Positions 6,383 to 14,348 of a stretch of DNA of 14,773 bases are shown piece after piece. Numbering within the stretch: position 1 is the stretch's first letter; every line of letters starts with the position of its first letter. The notes under the pieces were generated by a model that made no database searches, had not been told where the DNA came from, and worked only from the letters and a program-made list of their open reading frames with translations. Made by a program: the position numbers and the translations under genes. This DNA comes from Gemmatimonadota bacterium (GTDB lineage Bacteria; Latescibacterota; UBA2968; UBA8231): contig JAPOZF010000789.1 of the NCBI GenBank assembly GCA_026706165.1, positions 1 to 14,773 on the forward strand, given 5' to 3'.

Positions 6383-7360
6383 GTGCGCGCAATCCTGTCC
6401 TTTCTGAAACGCCAGATGTTGCCGGTCGGCTTGCTCTGTGCAGCCGCGGTCGGACTGGCTTGGCCCGAACCGGGAAGGTACATGGGCACCCTGCCGACCC
6501 AGTACGTCGCCGTGAGCATCATTTTTTTCTGCTCAGGCTTGCTGCTTCGAACCGACGAGATCCAGGCCGCTTTCTCGGCGTGGCGCGCCTCCGGGTGGGG
6601 GGTCCTGTCTATCCTATTCGTCACTCCCGCCATCGGAGTCGCCCTCGCCTTTCAGGTACCTGTAGGGGCGGACTTCCAGCTCGGACTGGCCCTGTTCTGC
6701 TGCATGCCGACCACCCTGTCGTCGGGGATTGCCCTGACACAGCAGGCGCGCGGCAACGTCGCCCTGGCCCTGCTGTTGACCGTGTCGACCAACCTCCTGG
6801 GGATCTTCACGGTGCCTTTCGTGCTCGCCCACCTTCTGGGAGCTCTCGGACAGGTGGAGCTTTCGGCGGTCGATCTGCTGGTCAAGCTCTGCCTGACCAT
6901 CCTGTTGCCGCTTTCCGCCGGCCGTTACGCCCGCCGGTTTGTCGCGGGCTGGGTCGGCATTCACCGGTCCCGAATCACCTCGATCAGCAACCTCGCCCTG
7001 ATATCGGTTCCCTGGATGAAGTTCAGCGAGTCCTCCTCCGCCCTCGCCCAGGTAGCCCTGCTGAGTCTCGTTGTCCTCATAGCGGCGGGACTTGCTATCC
7101 ACATTCTTTACCTGGTTCTGAATGCCGCTGTCTGCGGATTCCTCAGGGTGGAGGCTGCCGCCCGCAAGGCGGTTGTGCTGCTCGCAAGCCAGAAAACCCT
7201 GCCCGTGGCGATGACGGTTCTGGCACTCATTCCCGAGGAAGTACTGGCGAGCGACGTAAAGGGGCTGGTGGCGATTCCCTGCATCACTTTTCACCTAGGA
7301 CAGATCTTCATCGACGCGGTCCTTGCGACGCGATGGGGGGCGGCCGGGGGAAAGGCATAG
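6383..7360 (+). CDS. Bile acid:sodium symporter-like (SBF_like) membrane transporter
   Basis: A 325-residue protein of the SBF_like branch of the bile acid/Na+ symporter superfamily, with about nine to ten hydrophobic segments across the whole length. Supporting patterns are IIFFCSGLLLRTDEI near 46-60, CCMPTTLSSGIALTQQARGN near 105-124, STNLLGIFTVPFVL near 134-147, LPLSAGRYARRF near 174-185, ASQKTLPVAMTVL near 268-280, and ITFHLGQIFIDAVL near 301-314. Related proteins move organic anions, often with sodium, but this branch has few characterised substrates. The start is a GTG without a visible ribosome binding site, 135 bases after the regulator gene. It ends 94 bases before the convergent operon on the other strand. 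Co-expression with the regulator is possible but not shown. Transport of a metabolite from the neighbouring catabolic operons is speculative. Confidence 0.88.
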   Translation: MRAILSFLKRQMLPVGLLCAAAVGLAWPEPGRYMGTLPTQYVAVSIIFFCSGLLLRTDEIQAAFSAWRASGWGVLSILFVTPAIGVALAFQVPVGADFQLGLALFCCMPTTLSSGIALTQQARGNVALALLLTVSTNLLGIFTVPFVLAHLLGALGQVELSAVDLLVKLCLTILLPLSAGRYARRFVAGWVGIHRSRITSISNLALISVPWMKFSESSSALAQVALLSLVVLIAAGLAIHILYLVLNAAVCGFLRVEAAARKAVVLLASQKTLPVAMTVLALIPEEVLASDVKGLVAIPCITFHLGQIFIDAVLATRWGAAGGKA

Positions 7361-7362
7361 CA

Positions 7363-7383
7363 GCCCGGAGGGAGGCTCCGGGC
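7363..7383. terminator. GC hairpin between convergent genes, possible bidirectional terminator
   Basis: A perfect 8-bp stem, GCCCGGAG-GGAGG-CTCCGGGC, starts 3 bases after the SBF-like stop. A second, weaker repeat, CCTGAA (7392-7397) with TTCAGG (7411-7416), follows. No U-rich tract is present on either strand, so the termination role is inferred from position between two converging genes. Nothing else was recognised in the 94-base gap. Confidence 0.45.
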
Positions 7384-7454
7384 CTCTGCCACCTGAATTT
7401 GCTGGATGTCTTCAGGATGCGGTACGGCCGCGGCACCGCCCGCAACGTTCGACT

Positions 7455-8570
7455 TCAGCCCTGCTGAGAATCGCTTCGCGGCGCGAACCACCCGGTGGCG
7501 CGAAGCCGCTCCACCCCCGAACCGGACTCGGCGACGGGAAACCGGACAGGTCGATTGCCGGCAAGCTGCGACTCGTAGATCGCCATCACCATCTCCAGGG
7601 AGCGCCTGCCGACGCGGCCGTCGCTTCGCAGGGAACCTCCGCCGTCGAGCGCCCCCAGCAGCTCGTCCAACGCAACGGAATAACTCGACGCCGGCTCGGG
7701 GGGCTCGACGTCGACGGGTTCCAGCGCCGCCCACCGGAAGCCGCTGTCCGGCTCGTAATCTCCCGGGCGGGACTGGTACAGCTGCACTCGTTCCGAGATC
7801 ATGCGGATGACCCCGGTCGATCCCCGCAGCTCGAAGGCGTTGTCGCTGTACTCGGTGAGCTCCGAGGCATGGAAGACGGCAGTCACGCCGTTGCGGAACT
7901 TCAGGAAGGCCCCGGTGAAGTCCTCGACCGCCCAGGGCCGCCGCCGCTGCTCGGCCATACCGCACAACCAGTCGACCTCGCCGGCGAACAGGTCCATCAA
8001 GTCGAAGTAATGGGTGGCGTCGTGAAGCAGCGGGCCTTCGTTGTCGCTGCGCCACGAGGGGGTGGGCTTGCAGCCGTCCATGTAGCAGTAGATGGCGTTG
8101 AGCTCTCCGATGGCCCCCTGGCTGACGAGGGTGTGGGCGAGGTTCCAGTCCGGAGACCAGCGGCGGTTGTGGTTGATCTGCAGCAGGGTGCCGTTCTCTG
8201 CGCAGGCGGCGATCATGCGGTCGCACTCGCCGAGGGAAAGGGCCATCGGCTTTTCGCAGATCACCGCCTTGGTCGCCGGGGCCGCGGCGCAGGCGGCGAC
8301 CATTTCGCAGTGGAGTTCCGGGTGGGTGGCGACGATGCAGATGTCGGGAGCGACCCGGGCAAGCATCTCCTGGTAGTCGTGGAACAGGGCGGTGACGCCG
8401 AAGCGTTCGCCGAATGCCTCGAGCTTTTCGCGGCCCCTGTTGACCCCCGCGGCGAGCTCGCAGCGAGGGTTGAGGGCGACCGCCTCGGCGTGGTTGTCGG
8501 GAAGATCGCCGAAGCTGAACTGGTAGCCGACACGGCCGGTGCCGATGATGGCGACGCGGTAGGGGTTCAC
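7455..8570 (-). CDS. Gfo/Idh/MocA family NAD(P)-dependent oxidoreductase
   Basis: A 371-residue sugar, inositol or amino-sugar oxidoreductase-type protein. The N-terminal Rossmann fold opens with VAIIGTGRVG (6-15) and includes VATHPELH near 80-87. The family signature EKPMALSL is at 106-113, with the conserved Lys107. The C-terminal domain has GPLLHDATHYFDLM near 179-192, where Asp184 and His187 match the usual catalytic pair. Members oxidise or reduce cyclic sugars and related compounds; the substrate is not predictable. The GTG start at 8570 is set by a 4-base GTGA overlap with the preceding stop and by AGGAGAG about 9 bases upstream. It is the last gene of the five-gene operon. The same frame stays open upstream to about 9110, but that part is a shadow of the DUF4159 gene. 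Confidence 0.94.
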   Translation of the reverse strand: MNPYRVAIIGTGRVGYQFSFGDLPDNHAEAVALNPRCELAAGVNRGREKLEAFGERFGVTALFHDYQEMLARVAPDICIVATHPELHCEMVAACAAAPATKAVICEKPMALSLGECDRMIAACAENGTLLQINHNRRWSPDWNLAHTLVSQGAIGELNAIYCYMDGCKPTPSWRSDNEGPLLHDATHYFDLMDLFAGEVDWLCGMAEQRRRPWAVEDFTGAFLKFRNGVTAVFHASELTEYSDNAFELRGSTGVIRMISERVQLYQSRPGDYEPDSGFRWAALEPVDVEPPEPASSYSVALDELLGALDGGGSLRSDGRVGRRSLEMVMAIYESQLAGNRPVRFPVAESGSGVERLRATGWFAPRSDSQQG

Positions 8571-9343
8571 CTGAGGCGCTCTCCTGCTGCCTGCCTGGTC
8601 ATCGCGAAAACGAGCAGGTTGGCCCCGAACTGCATGGCCAGGGTGTGGTAGCCGGCGGCGGGGTCTCCCCATGCCCAGGTGATACTGAGGTCGCTGAAGA
8701 TGACCCCTACCCGGCCGCGGATCTGCAGCATTTCGAGCTGGGTCACCGTCCCGAACGGCGCCGCCGAAAGGGGCGGTCCGTCGGAGAAGCGGAAGTAGCA
8801 GTCGTAGAGCGGGTGGGTCTTGGGGATCGGTTCCCAGTCCACGCCCGTTCCTCCCAGAACCTGCGGGTCTTTCATCAGGTGCTTGAACTGGCGGTCGAAA
8901 GGAGTGCCTTCCAGGCCTGCCCCGCGCCGCCGCCAGACCGGCAGGTTGCTCGGCCTGACGTCCTCGGCGAACAGAAGCCCTCCCTCTTTGAGGTACTGTC
9001 CAAGCCTGGTTTTCGTCGTCCCGGAGGCGGTGAGATCGGCCGCGTTGCCGGTCAGATAGACCAGCAGAGCTCCGGCGAACTGCGGATCGGCCATGCTTTC
9101 CTCGCGCCACGAGACCGGTTCCCGGATACCTGTCTGGGTTTTGAAGAACGCGAGAAGCTCAGGCACCGCCGCGGCCAGACGATCGGTCCCCTCGCGGGCA
9201 AGCGGGTAATCGAGAGTTATCACGACACGAGGTGGTTTTACCGGGGCTCTTCTGGGTTCGGGAATGGTCGTTGTCCGGCGTTCCTCGTCGGCAGCGGCGG
9301 CCGCCGGGAACAGCATTGCCAGCAGTATCTGCCTGGAGACCAT
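8567..9343 (-). CDS. Secreted DUF4159 domain protein
   Basis: A 258-residue protein with an apparent Sec signal peptide: MVSRQ, a hydrophobic core, then a run of Ala before Asp-Glu at about residue 19, suggesting export to the periplasm. The rest matches the DUF4159 pattern: LVYLTGNAADLT near 94-105, LGQYLKEGGLLFAEDV near 113-128, FDRQFKHLM near 148-156, then IPKTHPLYDCYF. The domain resembles a class I glutamine amidotransferase-like or ThuA-like alpha/beta fold with no obvious catalytic triad, and its biochemical role is unknown. It starts one base after the M81 peptidase stop and overlaps the oxidoreductase start by four bases, so it is an integral operon member. An exported protein amid otherwise cytosolic enzymes is unusual and may mean that the substrate is handled outside the cytoplasm first. 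Confidence 0.83.
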   Translation of the reverse strand: MVSRQILLAMLFPAAAAADEERRTTTIPEPRRAPVKPPRVVITLDYPLAREGTDRLAAAVPELLAFFKTQTGIREPVSWREESMADPQFAGALLVYLTGNAADLTASGTTKTRLGQYLKEGGLLFAEDVRPSNLPVWRRRGAGLEGTPFDRQFKHLMKDPQVLGGTGVDWEPIPKTHPLYDCYFRFSDGPPLSAAPFGTVTQLEMLQIRGRVGVIFSDLSITWAWGDPAAGYHTLAMQFGANLLVFAMTRQAAGERLR

Positions 9344-9344
9344 C

Positions 9345-10853
9345 TCAGCTCAGAACAGTCGGCTGCAAGTCCGGTATGTCGATGTCAACCGGGAAGTAGG
9401 GGCGCTGGAGCTTGCGGAAAGGCACGTTGCGAACCGAGGCCGGAGTCGGTCCGGGGGTGTCGAGAATGAAAACGGCGGAAGCGGCGTCCGCGTAGACGTT
9501 GCGGAAGTTCATGGGATTCTTGACGACGACGAACTTGGCTGCCAGCGGGTCGATGCCGACGCTGCGGAACTGTTCGTCCGCCCAGTCGTAGGTGGCGTGG
9601 GTGTTGACGAGCACGCGAATGCTGCCGGCGGCCAGTACGGCGGTCGGCCCCATGTCTCCCTCGACGTTGTCCCAGATGCCGCCGGCATATCGGAACCTGC
9701 CGTCGCTCAGGTGCACGACCCGTCCGCTCACCTGTACAGGATCGCCCCATTTGGGATCGAGGCGGTGCCCGAGGTCGAGGGTGACCTCGGCGCCGGCACC
9801 GGCCTCGTGGCAGCGAGCCGCGGCTTCGGGGTCGACGACGGGAACCAGCGAGTCCGGGGCCCCCTCTCCCAGGGCCAGCAACGCCTTGAGGGTGGCGACG
9901 CTGTCCCCGCTCGCTCCGCCCCCGGCGCAATCGGCCGCTTCGACGAGAAGCACCGGGCGGCCTGCGGTCAGCAGTCCGCGTTCGATCGCTGCAGCCGGGG
10001 CATGGGTTTCCTGCTCGAGATCGTGCCGCGCCTGCCAGTACCGATCGGCTATCTGCCGCGCCAGCCGCTTCGCTTTGTCCAAGTCGCCATCGGTGACGAC
10101 CAGGCCTCCGCTTCCCATTCCGGGAGCGTCGAGATAGGGGTGAACGAGAAAGACGGAGACAGAAAGAACCCCCTCGGCCTGCTCGAACCGCTTGCCGAAG
10201 CTCATCAGGCGGCCGAACGGTTCGTCCGCGGCGGTGGAGCCGCGGACCCCGCCGGTGAGCACGGGCACCTTTGCCATGGCCATGGTCGGGCGGCAGCGCC
10301 CGGAAACGGCGTCGACCAGGAGACGGGCTCCGCGCTGGCCGGTGGAGAAGGCATCCCGGTGCGGGTACGTCTCCCAGGCGACGAGGGCGTCGGCGCTGCG
10401 AACCATGGCGGCCGACACGTGCGCGTGCAGATCGAGGGTGGCGACAATCCGGACGCCGTCCCCCACGCGTTCGCGCACCGCGGTGATCAGGTCCCCCTCG
10501 AGGTCGTCGATGTCTTCGGCGGCGGCGGCCCCGTGCAGCAGCAGCAGCACGCCGTCGACGGGGAACGCGTCCTGCAGCCGGCGCAGAAGCTCACCTTTCA
10601 GCGTGTCGTAGCAGGAGGCGGTGAGGTAGCCGCCCGGGCAGGTGCTGGCGTTCAGCAGGGGGGCGATGTCACAGCCTGACTCCCGAAGCACCGTCAGCCC
10701 TCCGCCCACTACCCCGGAGTCGAGGTCCAGCATGTCTTCGCCGTACTGCAGGTCGTAGCGCTCGAACCAGTCGAGATCTATGGGGGAGCCGCCGATGTGG
10801 TTGCACTCGGTGAGAATGGAGCCGACGGCGATGCGACCGGACATGGCTGACAT
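9345..10853 (-). CDS. M81 family (MlrC-like) zinc metallopeptidase
   Basis: A 502-residue protein of the MlrC/DUF1485 family, named after the enzyme that cleaves linearised microcystin in sphingomonads. Most homologues have no known substrate and occur in non-microcystin degraders. The N-terminal domain has the family motifs in order: TECNHI at 15-20, LLHGAAAAED near 106-114, TLDLHAHVS at 139-147, and ETYPHRD at 161-167. Asp141, His143 and His165 are the likely zinc ligands. The C-terminal MlrC domain includes HLDPKWG-type spacing (here HRLDPKWGDPV) and the closing SIRVLVNTHATYDWADEQFRS region, whose family role is substrate binding or dimerisation. The ATG at 10853 is 8 bases after the aminotransferase stop; a second ATG lies three codons in. 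An amidase or peptidase role in the operon's pathway is an inference. Confidence 0.92.
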   Translation of the reverse strand: MSAMSGRIAVGSILTECNHIGGSPIDLDWFERYDLQYGEDMLDLDSGVVGGGLTVLRESGCDIAPLLNASTCPGGYLTASCYDTLKGELLRRLQDAFPVDGVLLLLHGAAAAEDIDDLEGDLITAVRERVGDGVRIVATLDLHAHVSAAMVRSADALVAWETYPHRDAFSTGQRGARLLVDAVSGRCRPTMAMAKVPVLTGGVRGSTAADEPFGRLMSFGKRFEQAEGVLSVSVFLVHPYLDAPGMGSGGLVVTDGDLDKAKRLARQIADRYWQARHDLEQETHAPAAAIERGLLTAGRPVLLVEAADCAGGGASGDSVATLKALLALGEGAPDSLVPVVDPEAAARCHEAGAGAEVTLDLGHRLDPKWGDPVQVSGRVVHLSDGRFRYAGGIWDNVEGDMGPTAVLAAGSIRVLVNTHATYDWADEQFRSVGIDPLAAKFVVVKNPMNFRNVYADAASAVFILDTPGPTPASVRNVPFRKLQRPYFPVDIDIPDLQPTVLS

Positions 10854-10861
10854 GGCTGGTT

Positions 10862-12250
10862 CTACGGCAGCGGGCCGTCCCCGTCGGCAAGCACGCCGCG
10901 GACCGCATCGATCAGGAAGTCGACGTGCTCGCCCCCAGTGGGCAGGGAGACGCCGCAGATCCCCTTGTTGCGCCAGTACACGCCCCGGTTGATCAGACTG
11001 AGGAACAGCCACTGGTGCAGGGCCGAATCGTCCCTGGCGGCCTCGCGGTAATTGCGGGGGACTTCGGGCAGGAAGTAGACCCGGAACAGGGATCCGATCG
11101 TCACCACCCGGGCGGCGATGTCGGTTTCGTCGAACAGGGCCTGAAGGGACCGGCCGATCCGGTCCGTCGTCTCATGCAGCTCCGCATAGGCGTCCGAGGT
11201 CATGGTGCGCAAGGTGACGAGGCCAGCGGTGAGGGCGAGGGGATTGGCGTTGAAGGTGCCGGACTGCCAGATCCGCGGCGAACCGGATCCCGGGTCGAAC
11301 AGGGCCATCACCTCCTCTTTGCCGCCGAACGCGGCCCCGGCGGTTCCTCCGGCGACCACCTTGCCCAGGCAGACGAGGTCTGGACGGATGCCGTAGAGGG
11401 TGTGGGCGCCGCCCGGGCCGGCGCGGAAGCTGACGATCTCGTCGAAGATCAACAGTATGCCGTGCCGTCTGGTGATTTCCCGGAGCCGCGGAAGGAATCC
11501 GTCCGCTGGATGGGTGAGGCCGGCTGCGGTGGAAACAGGGTCGACGATGACGGAAGCGAGCTTTCCGGCATGCTCTTCGATCAGCCTTTCTGCGGCTTCG
11601 GCGTCGTTGAACGGAAGCACGAGAACATGGTCGCTGACGCCGGCGTTCAATCCCTCCGACCCGGGAACCGGACGGGGGCGGTCGCCGGGCCCGAGCTCGG
11701 GACCGACCGGAACGGCGTAGCTGACCAGCGCCTGATCGTCGATGCCGTGGTAGGCGCCCTCGAACTTGGCGGTCCAGGTCCTGCCGGTGGCTGCGCGGGC
11801 GGCGCGCAGGCAGTTGAGCACCGCTTCGCTTCCCGAGCTGCAGAAGCGGACTCTTTCGAGCGCCGGCATGCGTTCCCGGAGCAGCTCCGCCATCTCCACC
11901 TCGAGAGCCGTCGGACGGGAGAAGGCGGTTCCGCGGGCGACCTGCCGTTGAAGGGCCTCGACGACGTCGGGGTGGGCGTGCCCCAGAATCAGGGCGGTGG
12001 CGTTGTTGACGAAGTCGAGCAGCCGGTGGCCGTCGAGGTCGTGGAGGCAGGGGCCTTCACCGCTTTCGGCATAGAGCGGAAACGGCGCGAAGTTGACGCC
12101 CGTGCGGGTGTTTCCCCCGGGCAGCGATCCACGGGCGCGCTCGAACATCGCGCGCGACCGGGGATGGCGGGCGACGTACTCCCCGGTGGCGCGCCGCAGT
12201 GCCGCGGCGACGACCTGGGGATCGCTGAGGCCGGTGACGGTTTCGGTCAT
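10862..12250 (-). CDS. Class III PLP-dependent aminotransferase (GSA aminomutase-like)
   Basis: A 462-residue fold-type I aminotransferase. Key elements are GSLPGGNTR near 41-49, FVNNATALILGHAHP near 80-94, the PLP-phosphate loop SSGSEA at 138-143, AYHGI near 166-170, IFDEIVSFR near 268-276 with the PLP-ring Asp270, and the Schiff-base Lys297 in LGKVVAGG. GTFNANPLALTAG is near 331-343. The family includes glutamate-1-semialdehyde aminomutase and omega-amino acid transaminases. Despite hemF nearby, this is probably not the haem enzyme HemL: it sits inside a catabolic operon and its substrate loops differ from the HemL pattern. ATG 12250 is preceded by GAGGA at suitable spacing and lies 20 bases after the stop of the UxuA-like gene. 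Amino donor and acceptor are unknown. Confidence 0.94.
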   Translation of the reverse strand: MTETVTGLSDPQVVAAALRRATGEYVARHPRSRAMFERARGSLPGGNTRTGVNFAPFPLYAESGEGPCLHDLDGHRLLDFVNNATALILGHAHPDVVEALQRQVARGTAFSRPTALEVEMAELLRERMPALERVRFCSSGSEAVLNCLRAARAATGRTWTAKFEGAYHGIDDQALVSYAVPVGPELGPGDRPRPVPGSEGLNAGVSDHVLVLPFNDAEAAERLIEEHAGKLASVIVDPVSTAAGLTHPADGFLPRLREITRRHGILLIFDEIVSFRAGPGGAHTLYGIRPDLVCLGKVVAGGTAGAAFGGKEEVMALFDPGSGSPRIWQSGTFNANPLALTAGLVTLRTMTSDAYAELHETTDRIGRSLQALFDETDIAARVVTIGSLFRVYFLPEVPRNYREAARDDSALHQWLFLSLINRGVYWRNKGICGVSLPTGGEHVDFLIDAVRGVLADGDGPLP

Positions 12251-12270
12251 TGCAGTCCTCGTTTTCCGCC

Positions 12271-13263
12271 TCAGCTGCCGGCGGCGAGCCCTTCGAGAAT
12301 CCCCTTCATGTGGCCGACGCAGTAGGCGAGGTACTGGCGCCCGTGCTCGTCGTCGGTCGACAGCTTGAGGATGTGGTCGTAATCGATGGCGCCCTCGTAT
12401 CCGACCTCCGACAGGGCCTTGGCGACCTCGGCCATCGCCAGGTCTCCGTCGTCGGGGAAACGCTCCTCGTACCAGCGGTTTTGGGGAATGGTTCCGTGCA
12501 CGTTGCGGAAGTGAACGTGGAAGATCTTCCCCTGCCCGCCGAAGCGGCGGATCCCCTCGAACACGTCCTCCCCCGACTCGTAGCGGGTGCCGACGCAGAA
12601 GGTCATGCCGTTGCTGGGGGACGGCACCTCGGAGAACAGGCGGTCGAAGGCGTCGTAGTCGTAGAGGACCTGGGGCACCCCCCACAGGCGCGGGACCGGG
12701 GGGTCGTTGCCGTGCATCGCCACCTTGATTCCGGCGCTTTCGGCGATCGGAACTACGGTGCGGAAGATCTTCAGGGTGCGCTCCCAGATCTCCTCGTGGG
12801 TCGGCGCTCCCTCCGGTACCGGGCAGTCGAGGGCGCCGGTGAGGTCGTTGCGGAAGAAGCGGCATCCCCCGCGTCCTTCGATCCAGTGCACGGTCTCGGG
12901 GGGGCGCCCGTCGAACTGGCGGGCCTGGAAGCACTGGACGCCGAGCACGGGAAGCCGGTACTCGCCGCACAGCCCGGCATTGTGGGCAAGGGCGTCGAGC
13001 TCGGCCTCGGAGCCTTCGCGCCCCAGGAATGTGTCGAGGGTTTCGTCGTGAAGGCTGTTGATGCGTTCGATCTTCAGGCCGGCTCCCTCGATGACCTCCA
13101 GGCACTGGTCGAGACCCTCGCGGCTCAAGCGGCCTCCGGCCTCCCGGTATCCGGGAACCAGCGGCATGGTGATGTCGACGCAGTCGACTCCGATCTGCTT
13201 GAGGAAGCCCAGGTCTTCGGGGCGTTCCAGCCAGTCGGGACTGATGCGGGTACCGATCTTCAC
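12271..13263 (-). CDS. Mannonate dehydratase (UxuA)-like TIM-barrel enzyme
   Basis: A 330-residue protein related to UxuA, which dehydrates D-mannonate to 2-keto-3-deoxygluconate. It starts VKIGTRISPDWLE, as UxuA proteins do. By spacing to the described UxuA metal site, likely ligands are His184 (AMHGNDPP), Cys223 (TFCVGTRYE), His251 (FHVHFRNV) and Asp296 (YDH). It is shorter than the usual 350-400 residues. The catalytic DHGR stretch and the following Tyr-containing GYGLYDRA-type motif are replaced by DHILKLST and a different tail, so true mannonate dehydratase activity is doubtful; a related dehydratase or isomerase is likely. GTG 13263 is chosen because upstream residues do not fit the family. 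The nearest SD-like AAGGAAA is about 15 bases away. It is the promoter-proximal gene of the five-gene operon. Confidence 0.85.
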   Translation of the reverse strand: MKIGTRISPDWLERPEDLGFLKQIGVDCVDITMPLVPGYREAGGRLSREGLDQCLEVIEGAGLKIERINSLHDETLDTFLGREGSEAELDALAHNAGLCGEYRLPVLGVQCFQARQFDGRPPETVHWIEGRGGCRFFRNDLTGALDCPVPEGAPTHEEIWERTLKIFRTVVPIAESAGIKVAMHGNDPPVPRLWGVPQVLYDYDAFDRLFSEVPSPSNGMTFCVGTRYESGEDVFEGIRRFGGQGKIFHVHFRNVHGTIPQNRWYEERFPDDGDLAMAEVAKALSEVGYEGAIDYDHILKLSTDDEHGRQYLAYCVGHMKGILEGLAAGS

Positions 13264-13288
13264 GGGGGCTGTCGAGGCTGTTTCCTTG

Positions 13289-14297
<1,009 letters not shown>

Positions 14298-14300
<3 letters not shown>

Positions 14301-14348
14301 CAGCCGCCTTCCTTCCCCGGCCAGTACCGGTTCCAGCGACGCCTGTCA
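14298..14348. terminator. Inverted repeat containing both convergent stop codons
   Basis: TGACAG (14298-14303) mirrors CTGTCA (14343-14348), extending to eight of nine paired positions. The hemF TGA and the opposite-strand TGA of the next gene are the outermost bases of the two arms. A small CCGG-CCAGTA-CCGG stem (14317-14330) sits inside. There is no U-tract, so a role as a bidirectional terminator is only positional inference. Confidence 0.3.

Noticed and set aside
7455..9110. A 551-codon frame suggesting a long N-terminal extension of the oxidoreductase
   Set aside because: The extension is a shadow of the DUF4159 gene. The Rossmann fold begins exactly at the GTG at 8570, in a GTGA overlap.
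9264..10679. Long plus-strand open frames opposite the minus-strand operon (also 7323-8651, 10925-12325 and 12250-13335)
   Set aside because: They are Gly/Ala/Val/Arg-rich antisense readings with no domain, produced by high GC content opposite strongly supported genes.
10862..12250. Assignment of the aminotransferase as HemL because hemF is near
   Set aside because: It lies in a catabolic operon on the opposite strand, and its motifs fit the broader class-III family rather than the HemL pattern.
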